From Streptosporangium saharense (GTDB lineage Bacteria > Actinomycetota > Actinomycetes > Streptosporangiales > Streptosporangiaceae), in contig NZ_JACHJP010000002.1 of the NCBI RefSeq assembly GCF_014203715.1, positions 1,116,001 to 1,180,000 on the forward strand: a stretch of DNA of 64,000 bases. The letters run 5' to 3'. A program made the translations under genes and the position numbers. Below the pieces are notes generated by a model, which made no database searches, was not told where the DNA came from, and saw only the letters and a list, made by a program, of their open reading frames with translations. Shown piece by piece: positions 1 through 7,744 of this stretch. The stretch's first letter is position 1. Each line of letters opens with the position of its first letter.

Positions 1-242
1 ACCATCAGCAGAATCACTCCGGCCAGCGCGATGCCGGTCAGCGGAGAACTGATGCCGAACACGAACGGGACGAACATCGCACCGAAGGTTCCGATCATGA
101 ACACTTCGGAGTGCGCGAAGTTGATCAGACGCAGCACGCCGTACACCATGGTGTAGCCGAGCGCTATGAGGGCGTAGATCGAACCGAAGGCCAGGCCGTC
201 GATTGTGGCCGGCCAGAACTGATTGATGAAGTCATTGAGCAC
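1..242 (-). CDS. livH: Branched-chain amino acid ABC transporter permease (LivH family), 5' part only
   Basis: Only the first 80 codons are in the window; the gene runs off the left edge. The protein begins MLNDFINQFWPATIDGLAFG and continues with GSIYALIALGYTMVYGVLRL and INFAHSEVFMIG, the signature of LivH/LivM-type permeases of the HAAT importer family. It would form the inner-membrane channel together with a second permease. The start is GTG at 242. It lies 160 nt downstream of the substrate-binding protein gene on the same strand, so the two are probably co-transcribed. Family identity is firm; the substrate (branched-chain amino acids, or urea or short amides in relatives) is inferred. 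Confidence 0.9.
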   Translation of the reverse strand, partial: MLNDFINQFWPATIDGLAFGSIYALIALGYTMVYGVLRLINFAHSEVFMIGTFGAMFVPFVFGISSPLTGIALAGVILLM

Positions 243-335
243 TAGGGTTTACCACTTCTAGCGGGGGTCGCCTGCACTGCCGGTAGCACACCGCTTCCAG
301 CAGAACCTCGTGGACTCTGGTGGAAGTACACGGAA

Positions 336-363
336 AGCGGGACCGCGCTTCGGCGATCCCGCT
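336..363 (-). terminator. Intercistronic hairpin between binding-protein gene and livH
   Basis: AGCGGGA (336-342) pairs with TCCCGCT (357-363), with an inner CCG/CGG pair. On the minus strand the stem is followed by TTTCC, not a full U-run. It probably acts as a partial terminator or mRNA-stabilising stem that raises binding protein over permease, which is common in ABC operons (inference). Confidence 0.4.
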
Positions 364-402
364 CCCCGTGCGCCAACTACCTTCTCTTCTCGCGGTCCGT
401 CC

Positions 403-1608
403 CTAGCCCAGCTTGGCCTCGGTGGCCTTGCCCAGCAGCGTGATGGCGCCGCCCTTCACCTGGTAGATGTAGATGTCCTTGGCGACGACCTCACCGTTGT
501 CGCCGAACTTCACCTGCTTGGAGACACCGGCCAGGTCAACGGTCTTGATGAACTCGTTGATCTTGTCGGTGGTGGTGTTGCCCGCCTTGACCGCCTCGAC
601 GAAGACCGTCGCCGCGTCGTAACCCTCGGAGGCGTAGATCGCCGGGTCGGCGTTGAACTTCGCCTTGTAGGAGTCGGCGAAGTTCTTCACCTTCGGGTCG
701 GTGACGTCGGGGGTGGCGATGTAGCAGGGGCAGCCGACGAGGGCACCCTCGGCGTTCTGCGCGCCGGCGCCGTCGATGAGGCCCTTGTCCAGCGAGCCGT
801 CACCGGAGAAGAACTTCGCGTCCTTCACACCCTTGTCACGCAGCTGCTTGAGCAGGTTGCCGCCCGCGGCGTAGTAACCGCCGAAGAAGATCGCGTCGGG
901 CTTGGCCGCCACGACCTTGTTCACCACCGAGGAGAAGTCACTCTCGGCCGGGTCGAGCGAGTCGTTGGTCAGCTTCACACCCTTGGTGCCCAGCTGCCCG
1001 CGGACCGCGTCGGCCAGTGGCTTGCCGTACTCCGACTTGTCATCGATGACGAAGACGTTCTTCGCGCCCGCCGCACCCGCGATGAAGTCCGCGATACCGG
1101 GGCCCTGGACGCTGTCGTTCGGCAGCACGCGGTGCCAGAACTTCCAGCCGTTCTCGGCGAGCTTGGTGTTCGTCGCCGAGGCCGTGATGCTGGGAATACC
1201 CGCCTCTTCGAGCACCGGGGCGACCTGCGCCGACTCACCGGAGAAGGCCGGGCCGATCAGGCCGACGACCTTGTCGTTCTTGATGGCCTGCTGGGCCAGC
1301 GCGACGGCCTTGGAGGCGTCACCCTGGCTGTCGTACTTGACCAGCTCGATCTTCGTGGCCGGGTTGGTCTTGTTGTACTCGTCAACGACGAGGTTCGCGC
1401 CGTTCCACGGCGGAATGACGATACCCGCGTTGGCGCCGGTCAGGTCACCCATGAAACCGATTTTGACGGTGCTGGCAGCGGGGGTGTCGCTGGCGCCGCC
1501 GTCCGACGACTGGGCCTCAGTGCCACCGTTACCACAGGCAGCGAGACCGAGGGTGAGTGCCATACCGGCAGCGAGCACTCCACCGAGGCGAGCAGTCTTG
1601 GGCCGCAA
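403..1608 (-). CDS. Branched-chain amino acid ABC transporter substrate-binding lipoprotein
   Basis: A 401-aa periplasmic-binding-fold protein of the Leu/Ile/Val-binding family (type 1 fold). The N-terminus is a lipoprotein signal: basic MRPKTAR, a hydrophobic stretch, then the lipobox LAAC with Cys25. The body contains IGFMGDLTGANAGIV, a type-1 family start, and the LIGPAFSGESAQVAPVLEEA region. Start: TTG at 1608, preceded at good spacing by the strong Shine-Dalgarno AAAGGAAGG. It is the first gene of a minus-strand importer operon continuing into livH. It captures amino acids outside the membrane and hands them to the LivH-type channel. Ligand specificity cannot be read from sequence alone. 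Confidence 0.93.
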   Translation of the reverse strand: MRPKTARLGGVLAAGMALTLGLAACGNGGTEAQSSDGGASDTPAASTVKIGFMGDLTGANAGIVIPPWNGANLVVDEYNKTNPATKIELVKYDSQGDASKAVALAQQAIKNDKVVGLIGPAFSGESAQVAPVLEEAGIPSITASATNTKLAENGWKFWHRVLPNDSVQGPGIADFIAGAAGAKNVFVIDDKSEYGKPLADAVRGQLGTKGVKLTNDSLDPAESDFSSVVNKVVAAKPDAIFFGGYYAAGGNLLKQLRDKGVKDAKFFSGDGSLDKGLIDGAGAQNAEGALVGCPCYIATPDVTDPKVKNFADSYKAKFNADPAIYASEGYDAATVFVEAVKAGNTTTDKINEFIKTVDLAGVSKQVKFGDNGEVVAKDIYIYQVKGGAITLLGKATEAKLG

Positions 1609-1938
1609 GGTTGCCTTCCTTTCGCCCGACCCCTCATAGGGAGCGGGTTCACAGATGCCCTCCCTGGCGGAGTGGCCAGGGGGTTGTGTCGGTTAGTACA
1701 GCCAGCGGATGTCACGGGTCGATACAGGACAGGCCACCGTAACTGTTTCGTTATTACACCGATCCTTTTCAGCTATAACCGACAAAAGTCATGGTCACCG
1801 CCTGCATCACCACCCTCACATAGATCACTTCAAACACGCAAAAGCCCGCGTCAGACCCGGAACACCGGAGCCGACGCGGGCTCAACAAACAGGAAACCTT
1901 CCTAAAGGAAAGAGGGACCCGGCGACCGGGCCCACCCC
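1609..1938. other. Intergenic region with promoter of the binding-protein gene and a terminator
   Basis: The 330-nt gap holds the upstream region of the minus-strand binding-protein gene and the downstream terminator of the ANTAR regulator (1843-1882). The region about 1740-1830 is AT-richer than its surroundings and is the likely promoter. I see no convincing gene in it. Confidence 0.6.
1843..1882 (-). terminator. Rho-independent terminator of the ANTAR response regulator gene
   Basis: A perfect 10-bp stem AGCCCGCGTC/GACGCGGGCT encloses a 20-nt loop that itself contains CCGG-N4-CCGG. Read on the minus strand the stem is followed by TTTT (1843-1840). It sits 56 nt after the regulator's stop codon. 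Confidence 0.8.
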
Positions 1939-2538
1939 TCAGCCCTCCTGCGCACCCCCCGCCCCCGACACCCCGTCAACCACGACCTGCGCCACCTGAC
2001 GCATACTCAACCGGCGATCCATCGACGCCTTCTGAATCCACCGGAACGCCTGCGGCTCACTCCACCCGTGCTCCGCCATCAACAACCCCTTCGCCCGCTC
2101 AACCAGCTTGCGCGTCTCCAGCCGATCCGAGAGCGACCCCACCTCCCGCTCAAGCGCCACGATCTCCTCGTGCCTGCTCACCGCCATCTCGATCGCGGGC
2201 ACCAGATCCGACTTCGTGAACGGCTTCACCAAATACGCCATCGCCCCGGCGTCCCGCGCCCGCTCAACAAGATCACGCTGCGAGAACGCGGTGAGGATCA
2301 GACACGGGGCGATCCGCCGCGACACGATCTGCTCGGCGGCGGAGATGCCGTCCAGGATGGGCATCTTCACATCCAGGATCACCAGATCGGGCCGGTGCTC
2401 GGCCGCCAGCGCGACAGCGGACTCCCCATCCCCCGCCTCCGCGACGACGGCGTACCCGTCCTCCTCCAGCATCTCCTTGAGGTCGAGGCGGATCAGAGCC
2501 TCGTCTTCCGCGATCACCACTCGCCGCTGCGTACTCAC
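1939..2538 (-). CDS. ANTAR-domain two-component response regulator (PdtaR type)
   Basis: A 199-aa protein with an N-terminal receiver domain and a C-terminal ANTAR RNA-binding domain. The receiver shows the acidic pocket E11-D12, phosphoacceptor D56 in VILDVKMP, a Thr in ILTAFSQ and the Lys in LVKPFT. The ANTAR part contains LVERAKGLLMAEHGWSEPQA and ends FRWIQKASMDRRLSMRQVAQ. ANTAR proteins bind paired RNA hairpins and prevent termination, so this one probably acts post-transcriptionally after phosphorylation by an unlinked histidine kinase. GTG at 2538 was chosen because receiver homology starts there; upstream extension would run into the tRNA region. Conserved location next to pyk in actinobacteria. 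Confidence 0.93.
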   Translation of the reverse strand: MSTQRRVVIAEDEALIRLDLKEMLEEDGYAVVAEAGDGESAVALAAEHRPDLVILDVKMPILDGISAAEQIVSRRIAPCLILTAFSQRDLVERARDAGAMAYLVKPFTKSDLVPAIEMAVSRHEEIVALEREVGSLSDRLETRKLVERAKGLLMAEHGWSEPQAFRWIQKASMDRRLSMRQVAQVVVDGVSGAGGAQEG

Positions 2539-2649
2539 GAGCAAGAGAGTACCGATGTCCGCTAGATTAGGACCACGCCGGTGTCCACAGCTGATCCAGT
2601 TCTGGGTAAGCTCACCACCGACACGCAATCCGGACAAGTCCGGAAATAT

Positions 2650-2725
2650 GCCCTGATATCCCAACGGCAGAGGAAATGGTCTCAAACACCATCTAGTGTG
2701 GGTTCGAATCCCACTCAGGGCACCA
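2650..2725 (+). tRNA. tRNA with anticodon CAA (nominally tRNA-Leu), short variable arm, encoded CCA
   Basis: Acceptor GCCCTGA (2650-2656) pairs perfectly with TCAGGGC (2715-2721). The anticodon arm is ATGGT-CTCAAAC-ACCAT (2676-2692), anticodon CAA, which reads Leu TTG. The T arm is GTGGG-TTCGAAT-CCCAC (2698-2714). The D arm has a 3-bp stem TCC/GGA. Discriminator A2722 is followed by an encoded CCA (2723-2725). The variable region is only CTAGT (5 nt), so this is a class I molecule, whereas bacterial tRNA-Leu normally carries a long class II variable arm. A73 agrees with leucine identity. Charging in vivo is therefore uncertain. Confidence 0.88.
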
Positions 2726-2785
2726 AAGGCAGTTCCCGCCGAAGCACCACGCGTTTCTGTCGTACCCTCCTGCGACACTCTCCGC

Positions 2786-3556
2786 ATGTACGACCTCACC
2801 GTCCGTCAAAGGGTGCTCCGGCTTCTCGGCTCCGGCCAGACCGTCAGCGCGGTCAGCCGCCAGACAGGCGTCTCGCGGGCGACGGTCAGGCAGTGGCGGG
2901 ACAATCCCGACCACCTCTCCTCACGGGTGGCCTCCTGCCCCCGGTGCCAGGAGATCCCGCAGCCACCCGCCCCCGGCGACGTCTACGCCTACCTTCTGGG
3001 CCTCTATCTCGGGGACGGCTGCATCAGCACCGTCGGAGACCCCGCGAAGCAGGTCTGGTCCCTGCGGATCATGTGCGCGGACGCCTGGCCCGGTCTCCAG
3101 GAGGAGTGCGCCCAGGCGCTGGCCGCCCTCAGACCGGGCAACAAGGTCCGCAGGCTCCCCCGCCAGGGGTGCACGGAGATCAACTGCTTCTCCAAACACT
3201 GGCCCCACCTCCTCCCCCAGCACGGGCCGGGAAAGAAACACGAACGCCCGATAAAGCTGGAGAACTGGCAACGGAAGATCGTCGAGGCCAATCCCGGCAG
3301 CCTCGCCCGCGGCCTGTTCCACTCCGACGGGTGCAGGCTGACCAACCGGGTCCGGCGAGAGTTCGACGGCCGGTCGCAGTTGTACGAATATCCGCGTTAT
3401 CTCTTCGTGAACGAGTCCCGCGACATTCTCGCCCTCTGCGGGGAAACCCTCGACATGCTCGGTGTCGCCTGGCGACTGCCCAAGCCGAACACCATCTCCG
3501 TCGCGCGCCGCGAGGCCGTCGAGCGGCTGGACGAGTTCGTCGGCCCGAAGTACTGA
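2786..3556 (+). CDS. HTH and LAGLIDADG-endonuclease-like protein
   Basis: A 256-aa protein. Residues about 5-38 form a resolvase/transposase-type helix-turn-helix (RQTGVSRATVRQW). A CPRC zinc-knuckle-like motif follows at 51-54. Two LAGLIDADG-like helices come next: YLLGLYLGDGCI (69-80) and LARGLFHSDGCRL (173-185), each ending in an acidic residue where homing endonucleases bind metal. No intein or intron surrounds it, so it is a free-standing member. ATG at 2786 has no clear Shine-Dalgarno; the frame is open further upstream only through tRNA sequence. It starts 60 nt after the tRNA CCA. It may be a domesticated DNA-binding protein or a selfish endonuclease that used the tRNA as target (inference). 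Confidence 0.75.
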   Translation: MYDLTVRQRVLRLLGSGQTVSAVSRQTGVSRATVRQWRDNPDHLSSRVASCPRCQEIPQPPAPGDVYAYLLGLYLGDGCISTVGDPAKQVWSLRIMCADAWPGLQEECAQALAALRPGNKVRRLPRQGCTEINCFSKHWPHLLPQHGPGKKHERPIKLENWQRKIVEANPGSLARGLFHSDGCRLTNRVRREFDGRSQLYEYPRYLFVNESRDILALCGETLDMLGVAWRLPKPNTISVARREAVERLDEFVGPKY

Positions 3557-3595
3557 CGGCGGGTGGGGCGATTTGCCGCTGGAGGGAAGGATCGG

Positions 3596-3620
3596 GAAGA
3601 GTCGGCGCATCCGGCTCTTC
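3596..3620. repeat. Inverted repeat ahead of the GNAT gene
   Basis: GAAGAGTCGG (3596-3605) and CCGGCTCTTC (3611-3620) form an imperfect 10-bp repeat just upstream of the Shine-Dalgarno GAGAGG. It could be the terminator of the LAGLIDADG-like gene or an operator; no U-run is present. Confidence 0.3.
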
Positions 3621-3636
3621 GATCTGAGAGGCAGTC

Positions 3637-4182
3637 ATGACTGGTGGCGTCGTCCCTGGGGAGCTCCGTCTGAGCGGGCACGGCCTGGTGTTGCGTGAGT
3701 GGGAGGACGACGACCTGGAGACGATGGTCGGTCTGTTCGACGATCCTCAGGTGGCCTACTGGACGCCGCTGGTCTCCCCGTTCGACCTGGAGGCGGCCCG
3801 GCTCTATCTGAAGCGTGCGCGGGAGAGGCGTTCGGCGGGGCAGGCGGTCCAGTTGGCCATCACCGAGGGCGCGGGGGCGGCGCTGGGTGAGGTGCTGCTG
3901 ATGTGGAGTGAGCCCGGTTCGGAGGTCGCGGAGATCGGTTACAGCGTGGGGGCTGCTCACCGGGGGCGGGGGCTGGCGGTGCGGGCGGTGCGGGTGATGA
4001 CGGAGTTCGCACGCGGCACGCTGGGGATCGACCGGTTGTTGCTGGAGATCGAGGCGGAGAACGTCGCGAGTGCGGCGGTGGCGGGTGCCGCGGGTTACTC
4101 CCTGACGGAGGCGCCGCCGATCCCCGGTGAGGAGAAGGGCAGGAGGCTGCTCCTGCGGACGTGGGAGTTCGACGGGCGTTGA
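3637..4182 (+). CDS. GNAT family N-acetyltransferase (RimJ/RimL-like)
   Basis: A 181-aa single-domain GNAT protein. It begins with the RimJ/RimL-style beta strand GELRLSGHGLVLREWEDDD. The acetyl-CoA pyrophosphate loop is visible as GYSVGAAHRGRGLAVRAVRV (Q/RxxGxG/A type), followed by LLLEIEAENVASAAVAGAAG, the N-terminal side of motif B. It transfers an acetyl group from acetyl-CoA to an amine; the acceptor is unknown. ATG at 3637 follows GAGAGG. Convergent with pyk across a strong hairpin. Third codon positions are richer in G than in most plus-strand genes further right. Confidence 0.88.
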   Translation: MTGGVVPGELRLSGHGLVLREWEDDDLETMVGLFDDPQVAYWTPLVSPFDLEAARLYLKRARERRSAGQAVQLAITEGAGAALGEVLLMWSEPGSEVAEIGYSVGAAHRGRGLAVRAVRVMTEFARGTLGIDRLLLEIEAENVASAAVAGAAGYSLTEAPPIPGEEKGRRLLLRTWEFDGR

Positions 4183-4191
4183 CTTTCGGTG

Positions 4192-4227
4192 CCGGTACGG
4201 CGGGCGTCGTGGGCGCCGCCGTACCGG
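4192..4227. terminator. Bidirectional terminator between the GNAT gene and pyk
   Basis: A perfect 12-bp stem CCGGTACGGCGG/CCGCCGTACCGG with a 12-nt loop lies between two converging stop codons. It has no U-run, as is common in actinobacterial terminators. Confidence 0.6.
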
Positions 4228-4246
4228 ATGGGGTGGGTGGGCCGCG

Positions 4247-5677
4247 TCAGGCGGGGTGGGAGACGGCGGCGCCGATGGTGTGGACGCGCAGGGCGTTGGT
4301 CGAGCCCGCGGTGCCGGGAGGGGATCCGGCGACGATGACGACCTTGTCGCCCTTCTCCAGGCGGGCGTTGGCCAGCAGGGAGGCCTCGACCTGGCGGACC
4401 ATGTCGTCGGTGTGGTGGACGAAGGGGACCTCGAAGGTCTCCACGCCCCAGGTGAGGGCGAGCTGGTTGCGGACGTGGGGTGCGGAGGTGAAGGCGAGCA
4501 GCGGGATGGGTGAGCGGTAGCGGGCCAGGCGGCGGGCGGTCTCGCCGGACATGGTGAAGGCGACGAGGGCCTTGGCGCCGACGATGGCGCCGACCTCGGC
4601 CGCGGCGCGGGCGATGGCGCCACCGGTGGTCTCGGGCAGCCGGTCGAGGCTGTGGGTGGCCTGCAGCCAGGTCTTCTCCGCGGTGCCCGCGATGCGGCTC
4701 ATGGTCTGGACGGTCTCGATGGGGTAGTTGCCGACGGAGGTCTCGCCGGAGAGCATGACGGCGTCGGCGCCTTCCATGACGGCGTAGGCGACGTCGGAGG
4801 CCTCGGCGCGGGTGGGCCGGGGGGCGGAGATCATGGAGTCGAGCATCTGGGTGGCGACGATGACCGGTCTGGCCTTCTCGCGGCAGAGTTCGATGGCGCG
4901 TTTCTGGACGATCGGCACCTCTTCGAGGGGGAGCTCGACGCCGAGGTCGCCGCGGGCGACCATGATGCCGTCGAAGGCCTCGATGATCTCGGGGAGCCGT
5001 TCGACGGCCTGGGGCTTCTCGATCTTGGCGAGCAGCGGGAGGCGGACGGCCTCCTGCTCCATGATGTTGCGGACGACGTCGGCGTCGGAGGGGCGCCGGA
5101 CGAAGGACAGGGCGATGAGGTCGAAGCCGGTGCGCAGGGCCCAGCGGAGGTCGGCCTCGTCCTTGTCGGTGAGGGCGGGGGCGCTGACGTTGACGCCGGG
5201 CAGGTTGAGGCCCTTGTTGTCGGAGATCATGCCGCCGATGATCACGCGTGTGGTCACGCGGGGGCCGTCGATGCGGGTGACCTCCAGGTGGACGCGTCCG
5301 TCGTCGACGAGGATGCTGTCGCCGGGGCGGACGTCCTTGTGGAGGCCGAGGTAGGTGGTCGAGACCTGTTCGCGGTCGCCGGGGACGTCTTCCGTGGTGA
5401 TGGTGAAGACGTCTCCGAAGCCGAGGCGGACCGGGCCCTCCTCGAACTTTCCGACGCGGATCTTGGGGCCCTGCAGGTCGGCGAGCACGCCCACACCGCG
5501 GCCGAGTTCGGCGGCGGCCTCCCTCACCCTGTCGTAGACCTCCTTGTGCAGTTCCTGGCTGCCGTGGCTGAGGTTGAAACGAGCCACGTCCATGCCTGCG
5601 GCGATGAGTTCGCGGAGGCGTTCAGGGGAGGAGGTGGCGGGGCCGAGGGTACAGACGATTTTTGCGCGACGAGTCAC
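4247..5677 (-). CDS. pyk: Pyruvate kinase
   Basis: A 476-aa glycolytic enzyme converting phosphoenolpyruvate and ADP to pyruvate and ATP in the cytoplasm. The TIM-barrel start TRRAKIVCTLGPATSS is followed by RFNLSHGS and the B domain (LADLQGPKIRVGKF). The catalytic region has LLAKIEKPQAVE, IMVARGDLGVELPLEEVP and ATQMLDSMI. The C-terminal regulatory domain ends at TNALRVHTIGAA. GTG at 5677 is chosen: GGTGGGA precedes it at suitable spacing, whereas the GTG three codons earlier overlaps that site. Length is normal for the family. Adjacent to the ANTAR regulator, as in Streptomyces. Confidence 0.97.
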   Translation of the reverse strand: MTRRAKIVCTLGPATSSPERLRELIAAGMDVARFNLSHGSQELHKEVYDRVREAAAELGRGVGVLADLQGPKIRVGKFEEGPVRLGFGDVFTITTEDVPGDREQVSTTYLGLHKDVRPGDSILVDDGRVHLEVTRIDGPRVTTRVIIGGMISDNKGLNLPGVNVSAPALTDKDEADLRWALRTGFDLIALSFVRRPSDADVVRNIMEQEAVRLPLLAKIEKPQAVERLPEIIEAFDGIMVARGDLGVELPLEEVPIVQKRAIELCREKARPVIVATQMLDSMISAPRPTRAEASDVAYAVMEGADAVMLSGETSVGNYPIETVQTMSRIAGTAEKTWLQATHSLDRLPETTGGAIARAAAEVGAIVGAKALVAFTMSGETARRLARYRSPIPLLAFTSAPHVRNQLALTWGVETFEVPFVHHTDDMVRQVEASLLANARLEKGDKVVIVAGSPPGTAGSTNALRVHTIGAAVSHPA

Positions 5678-5839
5678 GGGTCCCACCCTAATTGGTACAG
5701 ACCACTTGGTCGTTACGTTGGCCGGAGCAGGGGTGAAAAACTCGATGACATCGTGTCACCGGCGTGGATCCGGGGGTTCTCATTGGATCCTCATGGGGTG
5801 TCAAGGGGTTGTTGAGCCGGCGGCCCGAGGTTGTGGCGC

Positions 5840-7744
5840 ATGGATGTGCGCGGGGAACCACGGTGGTCGAGGTGGTCGCTGGTCGCGGTGTGCGCGGTGG
5901 CGGCGGTTCTGTACGGCTGGGCGCCGGGGTCGCTCGGGTACGGCAACTCCTACTACGCGGCGGCCGTCCGGTCGATGGGGGTGAGCTGGTCGAACTTCTT
6001 CTTCGGGGCGTTCGATCCGCTGGGGGTCGCCACGGTGGACAAGCCGCCGGGGGCGTTGTGGGTGCAGGCGTTGTCGGCGCGGGTCTTCGGTTATCACGGG
6101 TGGGCGTTGATCCTGCCGCAGGTGGTCGAGGGGGTGCTCGCGGTTGTCGTGCTGCATCGGGCGGTGCTGCGCTGGGCGGGTCCGGTGGCGGCGTCGGTCG
6201 CGGCGGTCGTGCTGGCGTTGACGCCGATCACGGTGGCGGTGAACCGTAATGACAATCCGGACACGTTGCTGGTTCTGACGTTGGTGTGCGCGGCGTACGC
6301 GGTGACGCGGGCGGTGCGGGAGGATCGGGCGCGTTGGCTGGTGGCCGGGGGTGTGTTCGTCGGGCTGGCGTTCACGGTGAAGATGCTGCAGGCGTGGGTG
6401 GTCGCTCCGGCGCTGCTGGGGTCGTGGCTGGTGGCGGGGGTCTCGTGGCGGCGGGTGCGGGCGTTGGCGGTCGCGGGCGCGGCGATGGTGGTGACGTCGC
6501 TGGCGTGGGTGGTCGCGGTCGAGGTGTGGCCGGGGGCCAGGCCGTACGTGGGGGGCAGCAGGGACGGCGGCGCGTGGGATCTGGTGGTCGGTTACAACGG
6601 GTTTGGCCGGTTGCTGGGGACGCGTGACGGGGCGGGGACGGGGCTGGGGAACGCGGGGCCGAGCATGGGCGGTGATCCGGGGTTCGGCCGGTTGTTCAAC
6701 GACCAGGTGGCGGGGCAGATCAGCTGGTTGTTGCCGTTCTGCGTGGTGGGGGCGGTCGCGGCGGCCGTGACGCTGGCGGCGCGGCGCGGGGAGGCCGCCC
6801 GGTCCGGGGAGGTCGCCGGTTGGGTGGTGTGGGGTGGCTGGCTGGTGTCGTGCTGGGCGGTCTTCGGTTTCGCCGAGGGGATCTTCCATCCGTACTACAC
6901 GACGCAGCTGGCTCCCGCGGTGGCGGCGGTCGCGGGTGCGGGGGCGGTGGCGATGTGGCGGCTGTACCGGCGTCCCGGGGGTTGGGCGTGGGCGCTGCTT
7001 CCCGTCGCGGTCTGCGGGTCGGCGCTGTGGGCGCTCGTCGTGGTACGGCGGACGCCCGACTGGTTGCCGTGGCTGGCGCCGTCGGTGGGGGTGGCGGGGG
7101 TGCTGGGGGTCGTGGGTCTGCTGGTGGGGCGGTTGTGGGGCAGACCGGGGAGGGTTCTCGCGGTGGTGTTCTCGGTGGTCGCGGTGCTGCTCGCGCCCGC
7201 CGCGTGGTCGGTGGCGGAGCCGTTGGAGGGGCCGGGCGGGACGGGCGGGGTGAACCCTGCCGCGGGCCCGGAAACAGGGTCCGGCGGCGGCGCCCGGAGC
7301 CGTGGTCCCCGAGGCGGCGGTCCCGGCGGTGGCCCCAACCGGGGGCGGATGAACGGGGGTGGGTTGTCGACGTGGGGGGTGGCGACGGGGACGTTGACGG
7401 ACGGGCAGCGCCGGGTGCTGGAGTACGTCACCGCCCGGCGGGACGGTGCCAGGATCCTGCTGGCGACGCTGTCGGCCAGCGGGGCGGCGCCGTACATCAT
7501 CGCGACGGGTGGGGATGTGGTGGCGATGGGCGGCTACAACGCCACGGACCAGGCGGTGGGGCTCGACGAGCTCAAGCGTCTGGTCGCGGCGGGTGACCTG
7601 CGGTTCGTCCAGTTGTCGGGGTTCACGGGGCAGGGGGCGGACGCCGATCCGCGGCTGGCGTGGATCGAGGCGAACTGCTCCCCCGTCGCCCTTGAGGGCG
7701 TCACCGACCTGCGCCGGTGTGACGCCCTGGACGTCAGGGGGTGA
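5840..7744 (+). CDS. GT39/ArnT-like polytopic membrane glycosyltransferase
   Basis: A 634-aa membrane protein of the ArnT/PMT superfamily (GT-C fold), probably moving a sugar from a polyprenyl-phosphate donor to an extracytoplasmic acceptor. The first outside loop has GNSYYAAAVRSMGVSWSNFF and VDKPPGALWVQ, a family signature. It is followed by RNDNPDTLLVLTLVCAAYAV and about ten further hydrophobic helices. A flexible Gly/Pro/Arg/Asn linker at about residues 475-515 leads to a soluble C-terminal domain (about 520-634), as in YkcB-like proteins. ATG at 5840 is preferred because CGAGG lies 9 nt upstream; a TTG exists at 5831. Its stop overlaps the convergent protease stop by 11 nt. Codons end in G unusually often. 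Confidence 0.85.
   Translation: MDVRGEPRWSRWSLVAVCAVAAVLYGWAPGSLGYGNSYYAAAVRSMGVSWSNFFFGAFDPLGVATVDKPPGALWVQALSARVFGYHGWALILPQVVEGVLAVVVLHRAVLRWAGPVAASVAAVVLALTPITVAVNRNDNPDTLLVLTLVCAAYAVTRAVREDRARWLVAGGVFVGLAFTVKMLQAWVVAPALLGSWLVAGVSWRRVRALAVAGAAMVVTSLAWVVAVEVWPGARPYVGGSRDGGAWDLVVGYNGFGRLLGTRDGAGTGLGNAGPSMGGDPGFGRLFNDQVAGQISWLLPFCVVGAVAAAVTLAARRGEAARSGEVAGWVVWGGWLVSCWAVFGFAEGIFHPYYTTQLAPAVAAVAGAGAVAMWRLYRRPGGWAWALLPVAVCGSALWALVVVRRTPDWLPWLAPSVGVAGVLGVVGLLVGRLWGRPGRVLAVVFSVVAVLLAPAAWSVAEPLEGPGGTGGVNPAAGPETGSGGGARSRGPRGGGPGGGPNRGRMNGGGLSTWGVATGTLTDGQRRVLEYVTARRDGARILLATLSASGAAPYIIATGGDVVAMGGYNATDQAVGLDELKRLVAAGDLRFVQLSGFTGQGADADPRLAWIEANCSPVALEGVTDLRRCDALDVRG

Noticed and set aside
2539-2799. 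N-terminal extension of the ANTAR regulator on the minus strand
   Set aside because: It would translate the antisense of the tRNA; receiver homology begins at the GTG at 2538.
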